Source: Sthenelais limicola (lineage: Eukaryota > Annelida > Polychaeta > Phyllodocida > Sigalionidae). From it: a stretch of 64,000 nucleotides of DNA. Positions 12,280 to 20,962 of this stretch are shown piece by piece (the stretch's first letter is position 1; each line of letters opens with the position of its first letter). The stretch lies in NCBI GenBank assembly GCA_942159475.1, contig OW804095.1, positions 149,038,808-149,102,807 of the forward strand, given 5' to 3'. A program made the translations under genes and the position numbers. The notes under the pieces were generated by a model. That model ran no database searches. It saw nothing but the letters and a program-made list of their open reading frames with translations, and was not told where the DNA came from.

Positions 12280-15200
12280 ATGGCTGCTGAGTTACCGACA
12301 GTGATAGAGGAAGAGCTATTGTGCTGCCCTCTGTGTATGAGGAGCTGCATTGAGCCTAAAGTGCTGCCCTGCCTACACACCTTCTGTAGAGCCTGTCTGG
12401 AGAAACATCTCCACCTGAAGCACAAACCACCCATCCCCGCCAAACCCCTTCAGTTCACCAACACCGGCATTCACAGCAACAGAACCAGTCCTCACACACA
12501 GCCTAACACTGGCAAGAAGTCTAGTGGTAAATCTTCCCTCATGTCTAATGGCAGTGATGGTGGACAAGATGGTGGTGGGAGTGAGAAGGAGAGTGAGCTG
12601 GAGTCGTCGATACCCAAAGAGCCCGCGCCGGTTCCGCACCGGACTAATAACCGGCATGAAATACAGCATGTGCTGTATGAGGAATATGATCTCTATGAAG
12701 ATGTGGACTCACATTCTAACCATCCTGACTTACAGAACATGTATGAAGAACCAAAGGAAGCTGACTCCATCACTTCTACTCCAACTAAGCTTGACTCCAT
12801 CCCTACTACTCCAATTAAGCCAGTAAAGGAGCAGGAGGAGGTGACAGTGGAGAGAAAATTAAGCCCAACTAAGATTCCTAACTCTCCTTCAGTTGGTAGA
12901 ATAGTCAATAATTTTTTCAAACGGTTCCCTGGTAGAAAATCCAAAGAGGAAAAAGCAATTCTATCAGAGTCTAAGGGCATTAATTTACCTGAGAAAATCC
13001 CTACAGGTATAAGGGCCAAACAACCACCTCCTCCACCAAAAGGGCTTCAGTTGGCCAGACGCCCTGTGCCCTTACCGCCCCCGGATGTGATCCTCGGAGA
13101 CCCAAGTATTCAGAACAAGGTGAAACTGCAGACAGACTGTGAGTCCTTCCACTCAGATGACTCCTACTCAGTACCAACAGATCCTATAGGGTTCCTCACT
13201 GATGATCACTATACCCCTCCACCAGAGCTGATGGTTGGCGGGAGCCGGGAGGCTGACGACTCCTCCTACCTGTCCGCCACGGATACATCGTCTATGAGTA
13301 TATCCCTTGTGCAGACAGACGAGGATGAGTACCTCGCCCCGACCCCGACCCCGACCCCGTCTCACTCCACCACATCACCCTTCCCGGGAGACCAGCCCGC
13401 CTCTGACACCCCGACACAAGGCAGACGTAACAAGTCTCCTCTCCCTCCTCTACCACCAACTCCTCAACAACCTACATTAGATAAAATCAACCCACCAGAA
13501 ACAAACATTAGTTCATCGGGTGAGGACCATAATAAACCACCACAAGAAGCAAAAGGTGAAGGAGAGAGTTCACAAGTGACAATTTCAGGCAACCCTGCCA
13601 TTGTACGGCCCACTAAGCGGTCGCCATGCCCCAACATTGACCTAGATACCAAGGCGCCATCTGACGTGTGGTCCAACTGTCCCACGTGTGACTCCTCGTT
13701 CCAGTTGCCAGGCGCAGGAATAAAAGGCCTCCAGAACAACTCTTTCCTCACCAGGCTACAAGAAGTAGTTCTGTCTCAGAGCAATGCTGAGAAGAAGTGC
13801 AATAACTGTGACACAACCTCAGCCAAGTACCGCTGCTTAGACTGTCGACATTATTTATGCGGGGGTTGCAGGGATGCTCATAACTGGCTCAAAATTACCA
13901 AGAACCACCGAGTGATGACCCTCGGGGAACTGCGGAGTGGCCGATACCAGAGGGAGCTGACCCAGAAGCAGGAAATCAAGTGTGAGATCCACAAGGGCAA
14001 TGCTGTGGAGCTCATGTGTCTGTTCTGTGACAAGCCTATTTGTTATGAGTGCAAGCTCAATGGTCACGCAGACCACCGGTCAGGGTCATTAGAGGACGCT
14101 GCTGAGCGGGACAGAGACCTTATCATCAGTCTGAAACAAACAGTTGTACAAGCTAAGCAGCAGTTTGATGAGACTGGGCAGAGGTTGAGTGAGTATGACA
14201 AGCAGTGCAGGAATGAGAAGCAGGAGTTAGTGGACTACCTCCAGCACCAGAAGGACGCCATGGTGAAGCGTATATCTGAGTGCTTCATGGACCTTGTGGA
14301 GGAGATAGACAAGGCTTACACAGAGGAGTTGGCCTTCAAGGACAAGGTGGCCAGTAAAATAGCCGCCAATGTCTCCCACATGAAGCACAGTTGTGACTTG
14401 GCAGAACAACTGCTAGCTCATGGCAAAACTGAGGATATTTTGTTGATGTCCAAAATGATTAAAGTGAATCTGAATAATTTCAGCTTCTCTGTACCCTATG
14501 TGTTAGACACAAGGCCTTTTGTTCAATACAGCCCTACTAGTTTTAACAAACAGTCGATGGTGTCGTTGTTCGGTCGGTTGGCCCGGAGAAGGCATAGTGT
14601 GGCTCGCCTGAAGAGACCAGAGCGACAACTGCCCCATGCTGTGACTGTTGATGTAAGGCAACACAAAAACATCCAACAATTACAATCGTTCAGGGCTAAA
14701 ACTGTGGAGGATTCTCTGGGCTGTAAACCTACTGGGATGACAATAAGCACAAGTGATGACATCATCCTCGTGGATGATATCAATAAGAAGATTAAAGCTT
14801 ACGGACCGTCCGGCATAGTCAAACTGGACATATGTCCCCTTGGTGAGAATGCACTCATTGACCCCTGGGATGTCACCATCACATACCAAGGTCACCTAGC
14901 GGTCACCGACAGAGGGGCACGCAAGGTCAAGGTCTTTGATGCGAATGGGAGGCTTGTGACCCAGTTTGGACCACATCTGAAGAGTCCTTGGGGAATCGCT
15001 GCCAACAGCTTTGGTTACCTCATCGTCTCAGACATTCTGGCTAAAACTGTGTTTGTGAACGACCAAGATGGCAACCTTCTCTACCCTATAGAATGTAAAG
15101 GTCATGATAAGCTTTTCATCTGCCCTGAGTATGTGACCATTAACCACAATGATGACATCATTGTCTCAGACTTTAAGAAACACTGCCTCACTGTGTTCGA

Positions 15201-15603
15201 CTCCCAAGGTCGATTCTTGTACCAATACGGCACACGAGGCACAGGTCCGCAGGAGTTTGACGTACCACTCGGTGTATGTGTCGACAAGAAGGGCAATATT
15301 CTAGCAGTGGACTACTCAAACCGTAGAATACATCTGCTCTCGCGGGACGGACAGTTTGAGCGGTTCTTGCTGACCGCTGAACAAGGGTTGCTCACACCAC
15401 AGACTATTGCAGTGAACAGTCAGGGCCAGGTAGTGGTGGCGGACGGCACACATGTGAAGGTGTTTGGTGTGCACGGGGAGGACGATGAGGCTGATGATGA
15501 GGGCGAGGGCAATAAGATATATGAACCTCTCAAGTTCTACAATAAGATCTACGAGGAGGAGCTGGTCAGGTTTTCACGAATAGAGGAAGAGTCTGAGGCC
15601 TAG
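12280..15603 (+). CDS. TRIM-NHL family RING/B-box E3 ligase-like protein (RING split by long insertion)
   Basis: Predicted cytoplasmic ubiquitin ligase and/or RNA-binding regulator of the TRIM-NHL family (Brat, Mei-P26, TRIM2/3/32/71), 1107 residues in one uninterrupted frame. The start is the Met at 12280: a pyrimidine tract ending in AG lies immediately before it, so the ATG opens an exon after an untranslated upstream exon. An in-frame ATG at 12232 would fall in that intron. Domains: first RING half C16-x2-C19, C31, H33, C36, C39; a disordered insertion at about 50-462 with poly-Pro and Tyr-rich stretches; last RING pair C467-x2-C470; B-box 1 at about 507-550; B-box 2 at about 568-605; coiled coil at about 610-730; NHL beta-propeller at about 800-1070; acidic tail. 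I see no filamin domain, which points to the Brat/Mei-P26 layout rather than TRIM2/3/71. Family membership is secure; the exact orthologue is not. Confidence 0.93.
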   Translation: MAAELPTVIEEELLCCPLCMRSCIEPKVLPCLHTFCRACLEKHLHLKHKPPIPAKPLQFTNTGIHSNRTSPHTQPNTGKKSSGKSSLMSNGSDGGQDGGGSEKESELESSIPKEPAPVPHRTNNRHEIQHVLYEEYDLYEDVDSHSNHPDLQNMYEEPKEADSITSTPTKLDSIPTTPIKPVKEQEEVTVERKLSPTKIPNSPSVGRIVNNFFKRFPGRKSKEEKAILSESKGINLPEKIPTGIRAKQPPPPPKGLQLARRPVPLPPPDVILGDPSIQNKVKLQTDCESFHSDDSYSVPTDPIGFLTDDHYTPPPELMVGGSREADDSSYLSATDTSSMSISLVQTDEDEYLAPTPTPTPSHSTTSPFPGDQPASDTPTQGRRNKSPLPPLPPTPQQPTLDKINPPETNISSSGEDHNKPPQEAKGEGESSQVTISGNPAIVRPTKRSPCPNIDLDTKAPSDVWSNCPTCDSSFQLPGAGIKGLQNNSFLTRLQEVVLSQSNAEKKCNNCDTTSAKYRCLDCRHYLCGGCRDAHNWLKITKNHRVMTLGELRSGRYQRELTQKQEIKCEIHKGNAVELMCLFCDKPICYECKLNGHADHRSGSLEDAAERDRDLIISLKQTVVQAKQQFDETGQRLSEYDKQCRNEKQELVDYLQHQKDAMVKRISECFMDLVEEIDKAYTEELAFKDKVASKIAANVSHMKHSCDLAEQLLAHGKTEDILLMSKMIKVNLNNFSFSVPYVLDTRPFVQYSPTSFNKQSMVSLFGRLARRRHSVARLKRPERQLPHAVTVDVRQHKNIQQLQSFRAKTVEDSLGCKPTGMTISTSDDIILVDDINKKIKAYGPSGIVKLDICPLGENALIDPWDVTITYQGHLAVTDRGARKVKVFDANGRLVTQFGPHLKSPWGIAANSFGYLIVSDILAKTVFVNDQDGNLLYPIECKGHDKLFICPEYVTINHNDDIIVSDFKKHCLTVFDSQGRFLYQYGTRGTGPQEFDVPLGVCVDKKGNILAVDYSNRRIHLLSRDGQFERFLLTAEQGLLTPQTIAVNSQGQVVVADGTHVKVFGVHGEDDEADDEGEGNKIYEPLKFYNKIYEEELVRFSRIEEESEA

Positions 15604-16415
15604 TAGTAGAGGCAAAATGGTTCAACTTCATCAGGTTCAATAGAAAGTTCAATTCTTTCAACTCACTACCCTTGATAAAATTCTGATTGCTGATATGGTG
15701 CATACAACAAACAAGAAACACTTTCATCAGAGGTATATTGGTTCAACTTCATCAGACCTAGTAGAAAATAAAATCTTGAAGAAATTAAATTGCCTTCAAA
15801 ACATAATGATTGGACCAGTTATATGAATCTGAACGAAGCAAGTACAATTCATTATTCTTCACTGCCCTTGATTAGACTCTTAGTATGGTGCATACAGCAA
15901 ACAAGAGGAACTTTCATGAAAGAGGATATTCCTTTAGGAATATGCTTCTTCTGTTGTCAGATTTAGAACTGGATTTAAAACCAGTAATTGTTACGTAAAC
16001 AAACAGTATGCTCATCCTAGACAGTGCTAGATCATATAGAAACTAGACTACGGGGAACGTCAATCTTAGGAGAGTGATCCAATGAGTATCTCTAGAATAT
16101 ATTTTATTATAATGTCATAGAATATATTTTATTATAATGTCATGTCTTCATAAACAGGAAATATAAGAAAGAACTCCTTCACTATGTTATAATTAATAAC
16201 CCTTACTGTGATTAAGTACCAGACAAACTGATGTAAAACAAGGGCTTTTCCTCATGCTTAGCTATAACTATATTAAGTTTGTATTAAATAATGAACCGGT
16301 CATATTCCATATTGTGTTCGCTGACATTGTGCCATTAGCTAAAACATAAATAAGATGTATTTCTCTCCTATTAGCGAGCAAGTAGAATCAGGGAGGTAAA
16401 TAAGAGAGAGAGTGC
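15604..16415 (+). other. TRIM-NHL 3' flank / probable 3' UTR with internal duplication
   Basis: AT-rich sequence after the TAG stop. A candidate AATAAA poly(A) signal lies at 15767-15772. A block at about 15655-15735 recurs in diverged form at about 15855-15915, sharing the 14-mer TATGGTGCATACAA or nearly so. At 16094-16142 a 25-bp unit (GAATATATTTTATTATAATG plus about 5 nt) is present twice in tandem. No coding potential is seen. Confidence 0.5.
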
Positions 16416-16612
16416 GGGTCAGAAAATGTACAATCAGCAGCTCTACACATTTAGTAAATTCTGCTCAATTAGGCTTAAAATATTAAATATTAAGTTTGTA
16501 TTTTGTTGATTCAAAAGATTGGTACGGTTATGCTGAGCTGTATTTGTAACCTCATTTTATTCATAAATTAGGTTTATTTGAGAGGTTTGGTTAATTACTT
16601 GTTTATTTACTG
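16416..16612. mobile_element. MITE family 'GGGTCAGATTTTC', degraded copy
   Basis: Begins GGGTCAGAAAATGTACAATC, with the interior AGCAGCTCTACACATTTAG recognisable and the distal end eroded. Confidence 0.55.
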
Positions 16613-16810
16613 ACGCCCCGTGTGAGCATCAGGCCATTTACTCAGTGGTTAAAGGTTTGTCTCGCAGGAATGCAGTTCACCAATAGACGCTACCCACATG
16701 TGCTCACAGTTTTCTAGATTTTACTTGACACATGTATAGCTGCACTCTTAGGTAACATCGGTCAAAACTCAAGATTTTATAAATTTTAGAAACTTACTGT
16801 AGGAAGTAAG

Positions 16811-16890
16811 ATCTCAATTAAAATTGAGATTTCTCAATTAAAATTGAGATTTCTCAATTAAAATTGAGATTTCTCAATTAAAATTGAGAT
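16811..16890. repeat. Four tandem copies of a 20-bp palindrome
   Basis: The unit ATCTCAATTAAAATTGAGAT is self-complementary except for its central AAAA. Four head-to-tail copies make an 80-bp array able to form several alternative hairpins. Confidence 0.9.
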
Positions 16891-17390
16891 ATTTTGGAGG
16901 ATTTTTTCTCAGTAAATCTCGAAATTAAAACTAAAATTCTAAGCGAAACCGAAAGTTATAAAGTTGCAAGCAATAACCTTCCTGGTAGTGTATTAAGTTA
17001 TCCTGAGAGAATCTTGTTTATCACAAAATAATAGTTTTTAGAATTTAAGGTTAAAGTTGAGATAATAAATTGAATACAGTCGAACCCCTTTAGTCCAACA
17101 CTCGTTAATCCGACCATCATACTGCACATTTCCGTGAAACAATTTATGTTGAACTAGAACAGCAAACTATATTTACATCATTTATTTACATCATTACACC
17201 AAAATATAAACTAATTCATTGATATTAATAGACCAATTTTATATTAATAGACCAATTTAATATCAAGACATTCAGGATATTCCCAAAATGGTTGGTTTAA
17301 CGAGGTTTGACTGTAGCATAGAGTAGATTGAATATTACCAGGGCTGCTGCAGGTAGGACATGTATACCTCTCCCTGATTACACATTTATA

Positions 17391-18530
17391 GGACCTGGGC
17401 TTAACAGGCCAGTTAGAGAGTTTAATGTTACACGTAAGGAACTGGGCTGAACAGGCCAGTTAGAGAGTTTAATGTTACACGTAAGGAACTGGGCTTAACA
17501 GGCCAGTTAGAGAGTTTAATGTTACACGTAAGGAGCTGTGCTTAACAGGCCAGTTAGAGAGTTTAATGTTACACGTAAGGAGCTGTGCTTAACAGGCCAG
17601 TTAGAGAGTTTAATGTTACACGTGAAGGAACTGTGCTTAACAGGCCAGTTAGAGAGTTTAATGTTACACGTAAGGAGCTGTGCTTAACAGGCCAGTTAGA
17701 GAGTTTAATGTTACACGTAAGGAACTGTGCTTAACAGGCCAGTTAGAGAGTTTAATGTTACACGTGAAGGAACTGTGCTTAACAGGCCAGTTAGAGAGTT
17801 TAATGTTACACGTAAGGAACTGTGCTTAACAGGCCAGTTAGAGAGTTTAATGTTACACGTAAGGAGCTGTGCTTAACAGGCCAGTTAGAGAGTTTAATGT
17901 TACACGTAAGGACCTGTGCTTAACAGGCCAGTTAGAGAGTTTAATGTCACACGTAAGGAACTGTGCTTAACAGGCCAGTTAGAGAGTTTAATGTTACACG
18001 TAAGGACCTGTGCTTAACAGGCCAGTTAGAGAGTTTAATGTCACACGTAAGGAACTGTGCTTAACAGGCCAGTTAGAGAGTTTAATGTTATATGTAAGGA
18101 ACTGTGCTTAACAGGCCAGTTAGAGAGTTTAATGTTACATGTAAGGACCTGTGCTTAACAGGCCAGTTAGAGAGTTTAATGTTACACGTAAGGAACTGTG
18201 CTTAACAGGCCAGTTAGAGAGTTTAATGTTACACGTAAGGAGCTGTGCTTAACAGGCCAGTTAGAGAGTTTAATGTTACACGTAAGGAACTGGGCTTAAC
18301 AGGCCAGTTAGAGAGTTTAATGTTACACGTAAGGAACTGTGCTTAACAGGCCAGTTAGAGAGTTTAATGTTACACGTAAGGAACTGTGCTTAACAGGCCA
18401 GTTAGAGAGTTTAATGTTACACGTAAGGAACTGTGCTTAACAGGCCAGTTAGAGAGTTTAATGATACACGTAAGGAACTGTGCTTAACAGGCCAGTTAGA
18501 CAGTTTAATGTTACACGTAAGGAGCTGGGC
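17391..18530. repeat. 47-bp minisatellite, about 24 copies
   Basis: The unit contains GTGCTTAACAGGCCAGTTAG and AGAGTTTAATGTTACACGTA. Copies differ by point changes (GGGCTT/GTGCTT, GGAAC/GGAGC/GGACC) and occasional one-base insertions (ACGTGAAGG). There is no coding potential. Confidence 0.95.
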
Positions 18531-18895
18531 TTAACAGTTGGTCACCAGTTGGTCTATTTGCACATTTAGAGAGTTTAATGTGAATGGTTGCAGGGCAACC
18601 TTATTTTCCTGTAAGACTTGAATAAAAATCAATCTTATATTACTTGTCTTGTGTTTTTATGAAACCATCGGGAACAAACTATTTATCTCTAAATGTTTAG
18701 TTGGCTTGTCATTCTCTGTTCTTTCATCATTCCAAGAGTCTTTAAGACTTTTAGCCACCTATATATAGAGCCAACAATGTTCAATTATGACCACCGCAAC
18801 CTTTAACACTTTAACGGATGGATAGAGTGAATATGTATTGCTCGCAAAGCCAAGGCTATGGGGGATTAATGAAGTGAATATTCAGTCTATGGGGG

Positions 18896-20257
18896 CAGGG
18901 TTCTAACTAAAGCGCGGCGCTGCGGCGCCGCGCCGCGCTGAGAGAAGCTGCCGCCGCGCTGACAATTTAACAAAAATAAAAAAAATTTAAAAATATTTTT
19001 TTTTTTTATTTTTTTTTCTCAAAAACAGACGAGTATTAATAAGTTTGATCAGGTAAATGAGACATCAAATGTTTTCTCAAGTCCAATGTGACAGATAATT
19101 AAAAATATTATTCCTGTTTTAATACAAGGAGTTATGTATGGACCCTAGACAGCATTGCCAGCTCTGTCCTGAGTGGACTGAGTGTCCTGAGTGGTACATG
19201 CTGAATCTAAAGGAGCCTGAGATTGATATTCTGAATATAATTCATGCTACCCTGTACAATTTTCTCTAAATTTATTGCATTAAATCCTGTTTTGATTAAG
19301 CTATTCATTTATTTAGTAATTGATAATTCCTATATGAATAGTTCCAATGGATAAACAACATGAAAACATATGAAGATGCATTGTATCTCTATTGGGACTT
19401 ATGTATAACTTATCGGTTGAATGCAAAAATATGTCGTGGGCCATGTCGAAAAAGGTCTTAAAGGATAGAGATAACCTTTAATGAAGTTGTAAAACAGAAT
19501 AGAGGTCACAGCTGATAAGTTGGACATGAAACTGAATTTATGTCTGTAGAGTGTAAATGGAGCACTTGTTTCGAAATTCAATGGCATTGTATATCACACT
19601 CAATTACTTGGGTTCGAAAATGATGATTGATTTTATTTGTATGGACTGACCCTATGGGTATGTTTTTTAGAGACTGGCAAAAGAAAATGTAGAAATGGAG
19701 ATAACAGATGTTGTGAATAACGAGTATAATGAAATTAAACCAATTTTTAACATCTAATTTTTAATGTACTTAGTGTAATTAAACTGCTGTCTATCATAAA
19801 GGTAAAATTAAGAATAATGTTAAAAGATATAAATTGATGATTATGTACCACCAACTTTTTGACAAATGAGAATTATCACTGTGTGAAGTTTTGTCAATAA
19901 AAATTAAAAAAAAAAAAAAAATATATAATTATTGAAAACTCTGGTAGGTTCTTGTCTCAAATACACCATGATCAACTATGTTTTCAAAACTATCCAGGGG
20001 GGGAAACCACCCTGACCCCACCCAGATACAGATACTATTAATCATGATGATAAATTGTTTGATGTTTTCCTAAAGATTTAGAGCCTGATTCTGTAAAGTA
20101 GCCTTCAAATACAAGTGTTAAAAATATATACATGTATTCGTCGCAAATGCACTAGAATGCAAAAGTATGAGTCCAAAATTTTCCCCCATACCCCCCGCAA
20201 AAGGGCTGGGATCGCCGACTAGCGCCGCTCTGAGAAAAAATCCTGGTTAGAACCCTG
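18896..20257. mobile_element. hAT-like non-autonomous element (1.36 kb) inside the 48-bp minisatellite
   Basis: TIRs CAGGGTTCTAAC and GTTAGAACCCTG, subterminal GC-rich hairpin-prone sequence at the left end (near 18913-18960), and GGGGG on both flanks as a putative 5-bp duplication. Degenerate units of the 48-bp repeat flank it on both sides. It contains no transposase. An AATAAA plus poly(A) tail at about 19898-19920 marks a retroposon fragment nested within it. Confidence 0.7.
19620..19920 (+). mobile_element. Retroposon 3' fragment ending in AATAAA and poly(A)
   Basis: AT-rich sequence ending GTTTTGTCAATAAAAATT and poly(A). It resembles 30180-30371, which ends with GTCAATAAATTTTG and A-rich sequence, including the shared stretch ACGAATGAGACATCAC (diverged). 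This is probably the tail of a non-LTR element. No ORF is visible. Confidence 0.45.
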
Positions 20258-20890
20258 GGGGGTGATGTATGGAGTGAATATTCATCCCCTGCAATGCTAA
20301 GTCTATGGGGGGTGATGTATAGAGTGAATATTTATCACCTACAATGCTAAGTCTATGGGGTGATGTATGGAGTGAATATTTATCACCTGCAATGCTAAGT
20401 CTATGGGATGATGTATAGAGTGAATATTCATCCCCTGCAATGCTAAGTCTATGGGGTGATGTATGGAGTGAATATTTATCACCTGCAATGCTAAGTCTAT
20501 GGGGCGATGTATGGAGTGAATATTTATCACCTGCAATGCTAAGTCTATGGGGAGATGTATGGAGTGAATATTCATCACCTGCAATGCTAAGTCTATGGGG
20601 CGATGTATGGAGTGATCATGTATCGCCTGCAATGCTAAGTCTATGGGGTGATGTATGGAGTGAATATTTATCACCTGCAATGCTAAGTCTATGGGGTGAT
20701 GTATAGAGTGAATATTTATCACCTACAATGCTAAGTCTATGGGGTGATGTATGGAGTGAATATTCATCCCCTGCAATGCTAAGTCTATGGGGGGATGTAT
20801 GGAGTGAATATTTATTGCCTGCAATGCTAAGTCTATGGGGGGATGTATGGAATGAATATGTATCGCCCGCAATGCTAAGTCTATGGGGAT
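20258..20890. repeat. 48-bp minisatellite, about 13 copies (YEATS2 3' intron)
   Basis: The unit includes TCTATGGGGTGATGTATGGA, GTGAATATTTATCACC and TGCAATGCTAAG. Because 48 is a multiple of 3, one frame on each strand stays open, creating 16-residue repeat ORFs that are not genes. Degenerate units continue at about 18805-18895, left of the hAT-like element. Confidence 0.95.
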
Positions 20891-20962
20891 TGTTAAACTT
20901 CTAATGGGATGATTACAGTAAACCTACTAGACGCCTAACTAGGAAGATAAACAAGGACTTAC

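Noticed and set aside
12427..13668. Idea that the RING insert is an unspliced intron
   Set aside because: No GT donor fits after the first RING half, and 1.24 kb remains open with coding-like, GC-richer composition.
20339..20722. 16-residue repeat ORFs on both strands
   Set aside because: Product of the stop-free 48-bp minisatellite, a multiple of 3.
17391..20890. CRISPR-like regularly spaced repeats
   Set aside because: Contiguous tandem units without unique spacers, in a eukaryotic gene context; these are minisatellites.
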